A DNA stretch of 64,000 nt from Streptomyces filipinensis (GCF_014649495.1 NZ_BMTD01000006.1:328173-392172), one strand, 5' to 3'; positions 16,261 to 25,314 are shown, counted from the first letter of the stretch. Notes: a model not told the origin generated them from the sequence alone. A program made the numbers and translations.

Positions 16261-16926
16261 ATGCTGAACAAGTACGCGCGTGCATTCTTCACGCGTGTCC
16301 TCACGCCGTTCGCCGCGTTTCTCATCCGCCGGGGCGTGAGCCCCGACACGGTCACGCTCATCGGCACGGCCGGTGTGGTCGCGGGAGCGCTGGTCTTCTA
16401 CCCCCGGGGTGAGTTCTTCTGGGGCACGGTCGTGATCACCCTGTTCGTCTTCTCCGACCTGGTCGACGGCAACATGGCCCGTCAGCTGGGCCGCTCCAGC
16501 CGCTGGGGCGCCTTCCTGGACTCCACCCTCGACCGGGTCGCCGACGGCGCCATCTTCGGCGGCTTCGCCCTCTGGTACGCGGGCCACGGGAACGACAACG
16601 TCCTGTGCGCGGTCTCGATCTTCTGCCTGGCCAGCGGCCAGGTGGTGTCGTACACCAAGGCGCGCGGCGAGTCCATCGGGCTGCCGGTCGCCGTCAACGG
16701 CCTCGTCGAACGCGCCGAGCGGCTGGTGATCTCGCTGGTCGCGGCCGGTTTCGCGGGCCTGCACAAGTTCGGCGTCCCGGGCATCCAGTGGCTGCTGCCG
16801 ATCGCCCTGTGGATCGTCGCCGTCGGCAGCCTCGTCACGCTCATCCAGCGCGTCGTCACCGTCCGCCGCGAGTCGGCCGAGGCCGAGGCGGCGACCCGGC
16901 AGAGCCCCAGCGAGGCCGCGCAGTGA
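16261..16926 (+). CDS. pgsA: phosphatidylinositol phosphate synthase (CDP-alcohol phosphatidyltransferase)
   Basis: A 221-residue membrane enzyme with the complete CDP-alcohol signature D66-x2-DG-x2-AR-x8-G-x3-D-x3-D91 (DLVDGNMAR ... GAFLDSTLD). It joins CDP-diacylglycerol to an inositol (phosphate) head group, the first step to phosphatidylinositol and its mannosides. About six transmembrane helices are visible. ATG 16261 gives MLNKYARAFFTRV, the usual actinobacterial start. The next two genes, an acyltransferase and a PimA-like mannosyltransferase, overlap by 4 bp each, so the three form a PIM biosynthesis operon at the inner membrane. Confidence 0.93.
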   Translation: MLNKYARAFFTRVLTPFAAFLIRRGVSPDTVTLIGTAGVVAGALVFYPRGEFFWGTVVITLFVFSDLVDGNMARQLGRSSRWGAFLDSTLDRVADGAIFGGFALWYAGHGNDNVLCAVSIFCLASGQVVSYTKARGESIGLPVAVNGLVERAERLVISLVAAGFAGLHKFGVPGIQWLLPIALWIVAVGSLVTLIQRVVTVRRESAEAEAATRQSPSEAAQ

Positions 16927-17831
16927 GCGCCGCCGAACGCCTCAGCGACGCGCTGTACGGCGCCGGCTGGAGCACGGTCAAGAAGCTCCCGGAACCGGTC
17001 GCGGTCCGCCTCGGGCGGAGCATCGCCGACCTCGCCTGGAAGCAGCGCGGCAAGGGCGTACAGCGCCTGGAGTCGAACTACGCGCGCGTGGTGCCCGGCG
17101 CGGGCCCGGAGCGCCTGCGCGAGCTGTCCCGCGCGGGCATGCGCTCGTACCTGCGCTACTGGATGGAGTCCTTCCGGCTCCCGGCCTGGAGCCGGGAGCG
17201 CGTGCGTGCGGGCTTCGACCCGAAGGACATACATTTCCTGACCGACGGGCTGGCCGCCGGCAACGGCGTGATCCTGGCCCTGCCGCACATGGCCAACTAC
17301 GACCTGGCCGGCGCCTGGGTCACCACCAAGCTGGAAACGCCGTTCACGACCGTCGCCGAGCGGCTGAAGCCCGAGACGCTGTACGACCGCTTCGTCGCCT
17401 ACCGCGAGGGACTCGGCATGGAGGTCCTGCCGCACAGCGGCGGCTCCGCCTTCGGCACCCTCGCCCGTCGGCTGCGCGACGGCGGCCTGGTCTGCCTCGT
17501 CGCCGACCGGGATCTGTCCGCCTCCGGCGTCGAGGTCGACTTCTTCGGCGAGACCACCCGGATGCCCGCGGGCCCGGCGCTGCTCGCCCAGCAGACCGGC
17601 GCGCTGCTGCTCCCGGTCACGCTGTGGTACGACGACTCGCCGATCATGCAGGGCCAGGTCCATTCCCCGATCGAGGTCCCCGGGTCAGGTACCCGGGCCG
17701 AGAAGACGTCTGTCATGACACAGGCGCTGGCCGACGCCTTCGCCGGCGGCATCGCCGACCATCCGGAGGACTGGCACATGCTCCAACGGCTGTGGCTCGC
17801 CGACCTCGACCCCGCGAAGGGACCCTCGTGA
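16923..17831 (+). CDS. phosphatidylinositol mannoside acyltransferase (PatA-like)
   Basis: A 302-residue member of the lipid A lauroyl acyltransferase (LpxL/HtrB) family. The catalytic HxxxxD is H122-MANY-D127 in LALPHMANYDLAG, followed by the family blocks (FGETTRMPAGPALLA). In mycobacteria the homologue PatA acylates the mannose of PIM; the location between pgsA and PimA supports the same job. It uses GTG 16923, which overlaps the pgsA stop, and hands over to the next gene by another GTGA overlap. Peripheral membrane protein on the cytosolic face. Confidence 0.9.
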   Translation: MSAAERLSDALYGAGWSTVKKLPEPVAVRLGRSIADLAWKQRGKGVQRLESNYARVVPGAGPERLRELSRAGMRSYLRYWMESFRLPAWSRERVRAGFDPKDIHFLTDGLAAGNGVILALPHMANYDLAGAWVTTKLETPFTTVAERLKPETLYDRFVAYREGLGMEVLPHSGGSAFGTLARRLRDGGLVCLVADRDLSASGVEVDFFGETTRMPAGPALLAQQTGALLLPVTLWYDDSPIMQGQVHSPIEVPGSGTRAEKTSVMTQALADAFAGGIADHPEDWHMLQRLWLADLDPAKGPS

Positions 17832-18991
17832 GAATCGGGATCGTCTGCCCGTACTCCTGGGACGTGCCCGGGGGCGTCCAGTTCCACATCCGCGACCTCG
17901 CCGAGTACTTCCTCCGCCTCGGCCACGACGTCTCCGTGCTCGCCCCGGCCGACGACGACACCCCGCTGCCGGCGTACGTCGTCTCGGCCGGCCGGGCGGT
18001 CCCGGTGCCCTACAACGGCTCGGTCGCCCGCCTGAACTTCGGCTTCCTGTCGGCGGCACGGGTGCGGCGCTGGCTGCACGAGGGCGCCTTCGACGTGGTC
18101 CACATCCACGAGCCGACCTCGCCCTCGCTGGGCCTGCTCACCTGCTGGGCCGCCTCCGGGCCCATCGTGGCCACCTTCCACACCTCCAACCCGCGCTCCC
18201 GGGCGATGATCGCCGCGTACGCGATCCTGCAGGCCGCCCTGGAGAAGATCAGCGCGCGGATCGCGGTCAGCGAGTACGCCCGCCGCACCCTGGTCGAGCA
18301 CCTCGGCGGGGACGCCGTGGTCATCCCCAACGGCGTCGACGTCGACTTCTTCGCCAAGGCCGAGCCCAGGCCCGAGTGGCAGGGGGACACCCTCGGGTTC
18401 ATCGGCCGGATCGACGAGCCCCGCAAGGGCCTGCCGGTTCTGATGCAGGCCCTGCCGAAGATCCTCGCCGCCCGCCCGCAGACCCGCCTGCTGGTCGCGG
18501 GGCGCGGGGACGAGGAGGCCGCCGTCGAGGAGCTGCCCCGGGAGCTCCGCTCGCGCGTCGAGTTCCTCGGCATGATCAGCGACGAGGACAAGGCCCGCCT
18601 CCTGCGCAGCGTCGACCTCTACGTCGCGCCCAACACCGGCGGCGAGAGCTTCGGCATCATCCTGGTCGAGGCGATGTCGGCGGGCGCGCCGGTGCTCGCC
18701 TCCGACCTGGACGCCTTCGTGCAGGTCCTGGACCAGGGCGAGGCCGGCGCGGTCTTCGCCAACGAGGACGCCGACGCGCTCGCCGAGGCGGCCGTACGCC
18801 TGCTGGAGGACCCGGCGCGGCGGGCCGAGCTGCGCGAGCGCGGAAGCACGCACGTGCGGCGGTTCGACTGGTCGACGGTCGGCGCGGACATCCTGTCCGT
18901 CTACGAGACGGTGACGGCCGGCGCGGCGGCGGTCGCGGCGGACGAGCGGACGACGGGCCTGCGGGCGCGGTTCGGGCTGGCCCGAGACTGA
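17828..18991 (+). CDS. pimA: GT4 glycosyltransferase, PimA-like phosphatidylinositol mannosyltransferase
   Basis: A 387-residue GT-B fold enzyme starting VRIGIVCPYSWDVPGGVQFH. The glycine-rich acceptor loop (DVPGGVQ), HEPTSPSLGLL, and the nucleotide-sugar block GESFGIILVEAMSAG (E-x7-E) are intact. It transfers mannose from GDP-mannose to phosphatidylinositol, committing it to PIM synthesis. Start GTG overlaps the acyltransferase stop. The C-terminal ~30 residues are Ala-rich. In Streptomyces PIMs are minor envelope lipids; the operon arrangement is the same as in mycobacteria. Confidence 0.93.
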   Translation: MRIGIVCPYSWDVPGGVQFHIRDLAEYFLRLGHDVSVLAPADDDTPLPAYVVSAGRAVPVPYNGSVARLNFGFLSAARVRRWLHEGAFDVVHIHEPTSPSLGLLTCWAASGPIVATFHTSNPRSRAMIAAYAILQAALEKISARIAVSEYARRTLVEHLGGDAVVIPNGVDVDFFAKAEPRPEWQGDTLGFIGRIDEPRKGLPVLMQALPKILAARPQTRLLVAGRGDEEAAVEELPRELRSRVEFLGMISDEDKARLLRSVDLYVAPNTGGESFGIILVEAMSAGAPVLASDLDAFVQVLDQGEAGAVFANEDADALAEAAVRLLEDPARRAELRERGSTHVRRFDWSTVGADILSVYETVTAGAAAVAADERTTGLRARFGLARD

Positions 18992-19061
18992 GGCCGCGGG
19001 CGGTCCGGGACGGCCCGTGACCGCCGCCGGGACGCGTCCCGGCAGCCGATAGCCTTCCGCC

Positions 19062-19604
19062 GTGACCGCAACCCTCATCTGGATCCTCGTCGTACTCGTC
19101 GCGATCGGCGTGTACCTGAGCTGGACGGCCGGGCGGCTGGACCGGCTGCATGTGCGGATGGACGCCGCGCGGGCCGCGCTCGACGCACAGCTGCTGCGCC
19201 GGGCCTCCGTCGCACAGGAGCTCGCCACCTCGGGGGTGCTGGACCCGGCCGCCTCGATCGTGCTGTACGAGGCCGCCCACGCGGCACGGCAGGCCGAGGA
19301 GGAGCAGCGGGAGGTCGCCGAGAGCGAGCTGACCCAGGCGCTGCGCGCGGTCTTCGAGGACCCGGCCCAGGTGGAGGCCGTACGGGAGGCCCCGGGCGGC
19401 GAGGAGGCGGCCCGTGAGCTGGCCGAGGCCGTCCGCCGGGTCCCGATGGCACGCCGCTTCCACAACGATGCCGTGGGAGCAGCGCGCAGGCTCCGTGAGC
19501 ACCGCAAGGTGCGCTGGTTCCGGCTGGCCGGCCATGCCCCGTTCCCGCTGGCCTTCGAGATGGACGACGAGCCCCCCGCGGCCCTGGTGGAGCGGGCTTC
19601 CTGA
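19062..19604 (+). CDS. membrane-anchored coiled-coil protein, LemA-like
   Basis: A 180-residue protein: one N-terminal transmembrane helix (residues 3-22), then a long charged helical region. The stretch GRLDRLHVRMDAARAALDAQ followed by LLRRASVAQELATSG resembles the core of LemA-family proteins (anchored helical bundles). The GTG at 19062 is the first start; the 70 bp before it hold CGATAGCCT, a possible -10. Function of the family is unknown. It follows pimA by 70 bp and may be a distal member of that operon. Confidence 0.72.
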   Translation: MTATLIWILVVLVAIGVYLSWTAGRLDRLHVRMDAARAALDAQLLRRASVAQELATSGVLDPAASIVLYEAAHAARQAEEEQREVAESELTQALRAVFEDPAQVEAVREAPGGEEAARELAEAVRRVPMARRFHNDAVGAARRLREHRKVRWFRLAGHAPFPLAFEMDDEPPAALVERAS

Positions 19605-19729
19605 ACGCCGGGAGAACCCGCGCCGGGCGAAAAGGATCCACCGGCTTGCCATTGGCCCTTGCTGTGGCCTGGTCCACTCGCGTTTCCTCGTCGGTGCACA
19701 AATCCTCTTTCCCACCAGTGAGGTCACCC

Positions 19730-20635
19730 GTGTCCACCACCGAGAACCAGGCTCCCGAGACCGGCACCGCCCGCGTGAAGCGCGGCATGGCCGAGCAGCT
19801 CAAGGGCGGCGTGATCATGGACGTCGTCACGCCGGAGCAGGCGAAGATCGCCGAGGACGCGGGCGCCGTCGCCGTCATGGCGCTGGAGCGGGTCCCGGCC
19901 GACATCCGCAAGGACGGCGGCGTGGCCCGCATGTCCGACCCGGACATGATCGAGGGCATCATCGACGCCGTCTCCATCCCGGTGATGGCCAAGTCCCGCA
20001 TCGGCCACTTCGTCGAGGCCCAGGTGCTGCAGTCCCTCGGCGTCGACTACATCGACGAGTCCGAGGTCCTCACCCCGGCCGACGAGGTCAACCACTCCGA
20101 CAAGTGGGCCTTCACCACCCCGTTCGTCTGTGGCGCCACCAACCTGGGCGAGGCCCTGCGCCGCATCGCCGAGGGTGCCGCGATGATCCGCTCCAAGGGC
20201 GAGGCCGGCACCGGCAACGTCGTCGAGGCCGTCCGTCACCTGCGCCAGATCAAGAACGAGATCGCCAAGCTGCGCGGCTTCGACAACCACGAGCTGTACG
20301 CCGCCGCCAAGGAGCTGCGCGCCCCGTACGAGCTGGTCAAGGAGGTCGCCGAGCTCGGCAAGCTCCCCGTGGTGCTGTTCTCCGCCGGCGGCGTGGCCAC
20401 CCCGGCCGACGCGGCCCTGATGCGCCAGCTCGGCGCCGAGGGCGTGTTCGTCGGCTCCGGCATCTTCAAGTCCGGCGACCCGGCCAAGCGCGCCGCCGCC
20501 ATCGTGAAGGCCACCACCTTCTACGACGACCCGAAGATCATCGCGGACGCGTCCCGCAACCTCGGCGAGGCCATGGTCGGCATCAACTGCGACACCCTCC
20601 CCGAGACCGAGCGCTACGCCAACCGTGGCTGGTAA
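19730..20635 (+). CDS. pdxS: pyridoxal 5'-phosphate synthase subunit PdxS
   Basis: A 301-residue TIM-barrel enzyme, close to full identity with the family: D31 in GGVIMDVV, K88 in MAKSRIGH (equivalent to the Schiff-base lysine 81 of B. subtilis PdxS) and the phosphate site GEAGTGN. It condenses ribose 5-phosphate, glyceraldehyde 3-phosphate and ammonia (from PdxT) to PLP. The GTG giving VSTTENQAPE follows GAGG; the longer upstream frame is not family-like. The 125-bp upstream region carries a TTGGCC...GGCCTGG arrangement that may be regulatory, but I could not match it to a known operator. Confidence 0.97.
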   Translation: MSTTENQAPETGTARVKRGMAEQLKGGVIMDVVTPEQAKIAEDAGAVAVMALERVPADIRKDGGVARMSDPDMIEGIIDAVSIPVMAKSRIGHFVEAQVLQSLGVDYIDESEVLTPADEVNHSDKWAFTTPFVCGATNLGEALRRIAEGAAMIRSKGEAGTGNVVEAVRHLRQIKNEIAKLRGFDNHELYAAAKELRAPYELVKEVAELGKLPVVLFSAGGVATPADAALMRQLGAEGVFVGSGIFKSGDPAKRAAAIVKATTFYDDPKIIADASRNLGEAMVGINCDTLPETERYANRGW

Positions 20636-20677
20636 GCCCACCGGTACGGACCTCACGGACCTCAGGTACGGAACCCC

Positions 20678-21283
20678 ATGAACACTCCTGTCATAGGCGT
20701 CCTGGCTCTCCAGGGCGACGTACGGGAGCACCTCATCGCCCTGGCCGCGGCCGACGCCGTGGCCAGGCCGGTGCGGCGCCCCGAGGAACTCGCCGAGGTC
20801 GACGGCCTCGTGCTGCCCGGCGGCGAGTCCACCACCATCTCCAAGCTGGCCATCCTGTTCGGGGTGATGGAGCCCCTCCGCGCGCGCGTGCGTGCGGGCA
20901 TGCCGGTCTACGGCACCTGCGCCGGCATGATCATGCTCGCCGACAAGATCCTCGACCCGCGCTCGGGCCAGGAGACCATCGGTGGCATCGACATGATCGT
21001 GCGGCGCAACGCCTTCGGCCGGCAGAACGAGTCCTTCGAGGCCGCGGTCGACGTGCGGGGCATCCCGGGAGATCCTGTGGAGGGCGTCTTCATCCGCGCC
21101 CCCTGGGTGGAGTCCGTGGGCGCCGGGGCCGAGGTGCTCGCCGAGCACGACGGCCACATCGTCGCCGTCCGCCAGGGCAACGTGCTCGCCACGTCGTTCC
21201 ACCCGGAACTGACCGGGGACCACCGCGTGCACTCCCTGTTCGTGGACATGGTGCGCGCCAACCGGACACCGGAGTCCTTGTAG
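20678..21283 (+). CDS. pdxT: pyridoxal 5'-phosphate synthase glutaminase subunit PdxT
   Basis: A 201-residue class I glutaminase. Nucleophile C81 in YGTCAGM, and H175/E177 in SFHPELT complete the triad; the oxyanion block LPGGESTT is present. It hydrolyses glutamine and channels ammonia to PdxS in a 12+12 complex. It lies 42 bp after pdxS, as expected for one operon. Confidence 0.97.
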   Translation: MNTPVIGVLALQGDVREHLIALAAADAVARPVRRPEELAEVDGLVLPGGESTTISKLAILFGVMEPLRARVRAGMPVYGTCAGMIMLADKILDPRSGQETIGGIDMIVRRNAFGRQNESFEAAVDVRGIPGDPVEGVFIRAPWVESVGAGAEVLAEHDGHIVAVRQGNVLATSFHPELTGDHRVHSLFVDMVRANRTPESL

Positions 21284-21332
21284 GATCTCTGGAGTTCGTT
21301 GCAGAGATGGGTTACGCGAAGGAGACAGGCAG

Positions 21333-22085
21333 ATGTCCGGCCACTCTAAATGGGCTACGACGAAGCACAAGAAGGCCGTGATCGACGCCAAGCGCGGCAA
21401 GCTCTTCGCGAAGCTGATCAAGAACATCGAGGTCGCCGCGCGCATGGGCGGTGTCGACCTCGAAGGCAACCCGACGCTCTACGACGCTGTCCAGAAGGCC
21501 AAGAAGCAGTCGGTCCCGAACAAGAACATCGACTCGGCCATCAAGCGCGGCGGTGGTCTCGAGGCCGGTGGCGCCGACTACGAGACGATCATGTACGAGG
21601 GTTACGGCCCGAACGGTGTCGCGGTGCTCATCGAGTGCCTCACCGACAACCGCAACCGCGCCGCCTCGGACGTCCGCGTCGCCATGACCCGCAACGGCGG
21701 CAACATGGCCGACCCGGGCTCCGTGTCGTACATGTTCAGCCGCAAGGGCGTCGTCATCGTCCCCAAGGGCGAGCTGACCGAGGACGACGTCCTCGGTGCC
21801 GTCCTGGACGCGGGCGCCGAGGAGGTCAACGACCTCGGCGAGACCTTCGAGGTCATCAGCGAGGCCACCGACCTGGTCGCGGTCCGCACCGCCCTCCAGG
21901 CGGCCGGCATCGACTACGACTCCGCCGATTCCAGCTTCGTGCCGTCCGTCCAGGTCGAACTGGACGAGGAGGGCGCCAAGAAGATCTTCAAGCTGATCGA
22001 CGCGCTTGAGGACAGCGACGACGTCCAGAACGTCTTCGCCAACTTCGACGTGAGCGACGAGATCATGGAGAAGGTCGACGCCTGA
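21333..22085 (+). CDS. YebC/PmpR family protein
   Basis: A 250-residue protein starting MSGHSKWATTKHKKAVIDAK, the family signature, followed by the three-domain YebC fold (NRNRAASDVRVAMTRNGGNM, PGSVSYMFSRKGV). Members are described as DNA-binding transcriptional regulators and more recently as ribosome-associated factors that relieve stalling at proline-rich stretches. The gene is between pdxT and ruvC, its classical position in many bacteria. AGGAGACAGGCAG precedes the ATG. Confidence 0.95.
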   Translation: MSGHSKWATTKHKKAVIDAKRGKLFAKLIKNIEVAARMGGVDLEGNPTLYDAVQKAKKQSVPNKNIDSAIKRGGGLEAGGADYETIMYEGYGPNGVAVLIECLTDNRNRAASDVRVAMTRNGGNMADPGSVSYMFSRKGVVIVPKGELTEDDVLGAVLDAGAEEVNDLGETFEVISEATDLVAVRTALQAAGIDYDSADSSFVPSVQVELDEEGAKKIFKLIDALEDSDDVQNVFANFDVSDEIMEKVDA

Positions 22086-22106
22086 CGCCGCCGCTGCGCA
22101 GATCTC

Positions 22107-22136
22107 ACGGGCCGACGGGACAACCCGTCGGCCCGT
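22107..22136 (+). terminator. terminator after yebC
   Basis: Perfect 13-bp stem ACGGGCCGACGGG with loop ACAA; no T-run follows. It separates yebC from the DNA-damage promoter of ruvCAB. Confidence 0.7.
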
Positions 22137-22163
22137 CGCCGTGCCGGGCGCCGGTGCGCGGCG

Positions 22164-22186
22164 TTGTCAGTGGCAACCGATAGCCT
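22164..22186 (+). promoter_or_regulatory. RecA-NDp / PafBC-type DNA-damage promoter of ruvCAB
   Basis: TTGTCAGTG, exactly 8 bp, TAGCCT. This fits the mycobacterial RecA-NDp consensus TTGTCRGTG-N8-TAnnnT, recognised with the activator PafBC during DNA damage. Start of transcription should be near 22193, giving a ~47-nt leader to the ruvC GTG. Confidence 0.85.
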
Positions 22187-22239
22187 GCACAAACAGCTGA
22201 GCGAGTCGGCTGGTCGAGCCGGCGGAGGGAGGGGGCGCG

Positions 22240-22779
22240 GTGCGCGTACTGGGGGTGGATCCCGGGCTGACCCGGTGCGGTGTGGGCGTCGTCGAAGGGG
22301 TCGCGGGCCGGCCGCTCACCATGCTCGGCGTCGGTGTCGTCCGCACCCCCGTGGACGCCGACCTCAGTCACCGCCTCCTCGCCGTCGAGCAGGGCCTTGA
22401 GCAGTGGCTGGACGAGCACCGGCCCGAGTTCGTCGCCGTCGAGCGCGTCTTCAGCCAGCACAACGTGCGGACGGTGATGGGCACCGCCCAGGCCAGCGCC
22501 GTCGCCATGCTGTGCGCCGCCCGGCGCGGCATCCCCGTCGCCCTGCACACGCCCAGCGAGGTCAAGGCCGCCGTCACCGGCAGCGGCCGCGCCGAGAAGG
22601 CGCAGGTCGGCGCCATGGTGACCCGGCTGCTCCGGCTGTCGGCGCCCCCCAAGCCGGCCGACGCCGCCGACGCCCTCGCGCTCGCCATCTGCCACATCTG
22701 GCGCGCCCCCGCCCAGAACCGGCTCCAGCAGGCGGTCGCCCGCCACACCGTCAACGCAACGAAAGGCCGTACGGCATGA
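22240..22779 (+). CDS. ruvC: Holliday junction endonuclease RuvC
   Basis: A 179-residue RNase H-fold resolvase with all four acidic residues: D7 (VDPGL), E68 (AVERVF), D141 and D144 (PADAADAL). It nicks Holliday junctions symmetrically after RuvAB branch migration. The GTG start follows GGAGGGAGGGGG. It overlaps ruvA by 4 bp. Transcribed from the RecA-NDp-type promoter at 22164. Confidence 0.97.
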   Translation: MRVLGVDPGLTRCGVGVVEGVAGRPLTMLGVGVVRTPVDADLSHRLLAVEQGLEQWLDEHRPEFVAVERVFSQHNVRTVMGTAQASAVAMLCAARRGIPVALHTPSEVKAAVTGSGRAEKAQVGAMVTRLLRLSAPPKPADAADALALAICHIWRAPAQNRLQQAVARHTVNATKGRTA

Positions 22780-23381
22780 TCGCCTTCGTCAGCGGCACGG
22801 TCGCCGCGCTCGCCCCCGACGCCGCGGTCGTCGAGGTCGGCGGCGTCGGCATGGCCGTCCAGTGCACGCCGAACACGCTGTCCACGCTCCGCATGGGCCA
22901 GCCCGCCAAGCTCCACACCTCCCTGGTCGTCCGCGAGGACTCCCTGACCCTGTACGGCTTCGCCGACGACGACGAGCGCCAGGTCTTCGAGCTGCTCCAG
23001 ACCGCGAGCGGCGTCGGCCCGCGCCTGGCCCAGGCCATGCTCGCCGTGCACACCCCGGACGCGCTTCGCCGCGCCGTCGCCACCGGTGACGAGAAGGCCC
23101 TCACCGCCGTGCCCGGCATCGGCAAGAAGGGCGCCCAGAAGCTGCTCCTCGAACTGAAGGACCGGCTCGGCGAACCCGTCGGCGCCCCCGCGATCGGCGC
23201 CCCGGTCACCCAGGGCTGGCGCGACCAGCTGCACGCGGCCCTGATCGGCCTCGGCTACGCCACCCGCGAGGCCGACGAGGCCGTCGCCGCGGTGGCACCC
23301 CAGGCGGAGGCGGCCGGCGGCACGCCCCAGGTCGGCGTGCTGCTGAAGGCCGCCCTGCAGACCCTGAACCGCGCCCGCTGA
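22776..23381 (+). CDS. ruvA: Holliday junction DNA helicase subunit RuvA
   Basis: A 201-residue protein with an N-terminal OB fold (MIAFVSGTVAAL...), two helix-hairpin-helix motifs (QTASGVGPRLAQAML and TAVPGIGKKGAQKLL) and the C-terminal RuvB-contacting domain (ALIGLGYATREADEAV). The tetramer holds the four-way junction open for RuvB. The ATGA overlap with ruvC indicates coupling; ruvB starts 26 bp after it. Confidence 0.97.
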   Translation: MIAFVSGTVAALAPDAAVVEVGGVGMAVQCTPNTLSTLRMGQPAKLHTSLVVREDSLTLYGFADDDERQVFELLQTASGVGPRLAQAMLAVHTPDALRRAVATGDEKALTAVPGIGKKGAQKLLLELKDRLGEPVGAPAIGAPVTQGWRDQLHAALIGLGYATREADEAVAAVAPQAEAAGGTPQVGVLLKAALQTLNRAR

Positions 23382-23407
23382 CCCCACGACGATCGAGGCA
23401 CACTTCC

Positions 23408-24478
23408 ATGAACTGGGACGACACGACCGACACCCCCGCCCCCGAGCGGCTCGTCGGTGCGTCCGCCGACCGGGAGGACCAGGCCGTCGAGGCCGCCCTG
23501 CGCCCGAAGGACCTCGGTGAGTTCATCGGCCAGGAGAAGGTCCGCGAACAGCTCGACCTCGTCCTGCGGGCCGCACGCGCGCGAGGCGCCACCGCCGACC
23601 ACGTGCTGCTCTCCGGCGCCCCCGGCCTGGGCAAGACGACGCTGTCGATGATCATCGCGGCCGAGATGGGCGCGCCCATCCGCATCACCTCCGGCCCCGC
23701 CATCCAGCACGCCGGCGACCTCGCAGCGATCCTCTCCTCCCTGCAGGAGGGCGAGGTCCTCTTCCTCGACGAGATCCACCGCATGTCCCGGCCCGCCGAG
23801 GAGATGCTGTACATGGCGATGGAGGACTTCCGCGTCGACGTCATCGTCGGCAAGGGCCCCGGTGCCACCGCGATCCCGCTGGAGCTGCCGCCGTTCACCC
23901 TGGTCGGCGCGACCACGCGCGCGGGCCTGCTGCCGCCCCCGCTGCGCGACCGCTTCGGCTTCACCGCGCACATGGAGTTCTACGAGCCGCACGAACTGGA
24001 GCGGGTCGTGCACCGCTCGGCGAACCTGCTGGACGTCGAGATCGAGCCCGACGGTGCCGCGGAGATCGCCGGCCGCTCCCGTGGCACGCCCCGCATCGCC
24101 AACCGCCTGCTGCGCCGCGTCCGCGACTACGCCCAGGTCAAGGCCGACGGCCTGATCACCCGCGAGATCGCCGCGGCGGCCCTCGCCGTCTACGAGGTCG
24201 ACGCGCGCGGCCTCGACCGCCTCGACCGCGCCGTCCTCCAGGCGCTGCTGAAGCTCTTCGGCGGCGGCCCGGTCGGCCTGTCCACGCTTGCGGTCGCGGT
24301 GGGGGAGGAGCGGGAGACAGTCGAGGAGGTCGCCGAACCCTTCCTCGTCCGGGAGGGACTGCTGGCCCGCACGCCCCGCGGCCGGGTCGCCACGCCGGCC
24401 GCCTGGGCGCACCTCGGTCTGACCCCGCCCCGCCCGGCGACCGGGGGGAACGGACAACAGGACCTGTTCGGGACCTGA
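23408..24478 (+). CDS. ruvB: Holliday junction DNA helicase motor RuvB
   Basis: A 356-residue AAA+ ATPase. Walker A GAPGLGKTT at 70-78, Walker B LFLDEIHR near 118-125, sensor 1 TLVGATTRAG, arginine-finger region LPPPLRDRFGF, and a winged-helix DNA-binding end. Hexamers pump DNA through the RuvA-bound junction. Last gene of the damage-inducible ruvCAB operon. Confidence 0.97.
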   Translation: MNWDDTTDTPAPERLVGASADREDQAVEAALRPKDLGEFIGQEKVREQLDLVLRAARARGATADHVLLSGAPGLGKTTLSMIIAAEMGAPIRITSGPAIQHAGDLAAILSSLQEGEVLFLDEIHRMSRPAEEMLYMAMEDFRVDVIVGKGPGATAIPLELPPFTLVGATTRAGLLPPPLRDRFGFTAHMEFYEPHELERVVHRSANLLDVEIEPDGAAEIAGRSRGTPRIANRLLRRVRDYAQVKADGLITREIAAAALAVYEVDARGLDRLDRAVLQALLKLFGGGPVGLSTLAVAVGEERETVEEVAEPFLVREGLLARTPRGRVATPAAWAHLGLTPPRPATGGNGQQDLFGT

Positions 24479-24547
24479 CCGCGCCATGATGGAAGCGGGA
24501 CGGCGAAGGCATTGGCACCAGCAGGAACCCAGGTGCCATGCTGAGCG

Positions 24548-24577
24548 TTGTTCCATGCACGCGGACTCGCTTAGACT
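24548..24577 (+). promoter_or_regulatory. HrdB-type promoter of yajC-secD-secF-apt
   Basis: TTGTTC, 18-bp spacer, TAGACT. Transcription would start near 24584, about 83 nt before the yajC GTG. Confidence 0.6.
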
Positions 24578-24666
24578 CCGCCGATGCCGCCCTTGCGGGC
24601 GGCGCCGACCACACCCCCGTCAACAGGCCGCTCTCCGTCGCGGTCGCGCGAAGGAAATTCCGTCCC

Positions 24667-25170
24667 GTGAATGCCTTTACCCTTCTCCCCTTCATCGTGC
24701 TCATCGCGGCCATGTTCCTGATGACACGTTCGGCCAAGAAGAAGCAGCAGCAGGCCGCCAACATGCGGAACGAGATGCAGCCCGGCTCCGGTGTCCGCAC
24801 GATCGGGGGGATGTACGCGACGGTCAAGGAGGTCAACGAGGACACCGTCCTCCTCGACGCCGGTCCCGGTGTCGATCTCCTCTTCGCCAAGAACGCGATC
24901 GGCGCCGTCCTCACCGACGACGAGTACAACCGCATCGTGCACGGCATCGAGCACGACCTGAAGTCCGACGCCGACATCGTCCCGGACGACGCGTCCTCCC
25001 TCACCGAGACCGACGAGTCCGACTCGCCCGCTGCCGCCGCCTCCGACGACAAGGCCGTCGACCTCGGTAAGAAGGACGCTGCCGAGGACGACACCGACGC
25101 GGCCGAGGCCGCCGAGGCCAAGGCGGAGGACGAGCCGAAGAAGACCGACGGCGACTCCGACGCGAAGTAG
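24667..25170 (+). CDS. yajC: preprotein translocase subunit YajC
   Basis: A 167-residue protein: one N-terminal transmembrane helix (VNAFTLLPFIVLIAAMFLM), then RSAKKKQQQAANMRNEMQPG and the beta-barrel-like core GVRTIGGMYATVKEVNEDTV. The C-terminal 60 residues are a highly acidic, low-complexity tail (DDASSLTETDESD ... DGDSDAK) longer than in E. coli. YajC forms an auxiliary complex with SecDF at the SecYEG channel. GTG 24667 is chosen since the helix should be N-terminal; an upstream in-frame ATG would put a charged 43-residue leader before it. Confidence 0.92.
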   Translation: MNAFTLLPFIVLIAAMFLMTRSAKKKQQQAANMRNEMQPGSGVRTIGGMYATVKEVNEDTVLLDAGPGVDLLFAKNAIGAVLTDDEYNRIVHGIEHDLKSDADIVPDDASSLTETDESDSPAAAASDDKAVDLGKKDAAEDDTDAAEAAEAKAEDEPKKTDGDSDAK

Positions 25171-25314
25171 TCACGTCCCGGTGGTGCGCTACGCGGCATA
25201 ATCACGCCCCGCGCACCACCGGGCGTCTGTTTCCCGCACGGAACAGCCCGACACCATGTCATGGCCGACCGCGCCCGACCGGGCACGGGGCGGCCCGAGA
25301 GGGAGTACGAGAAG

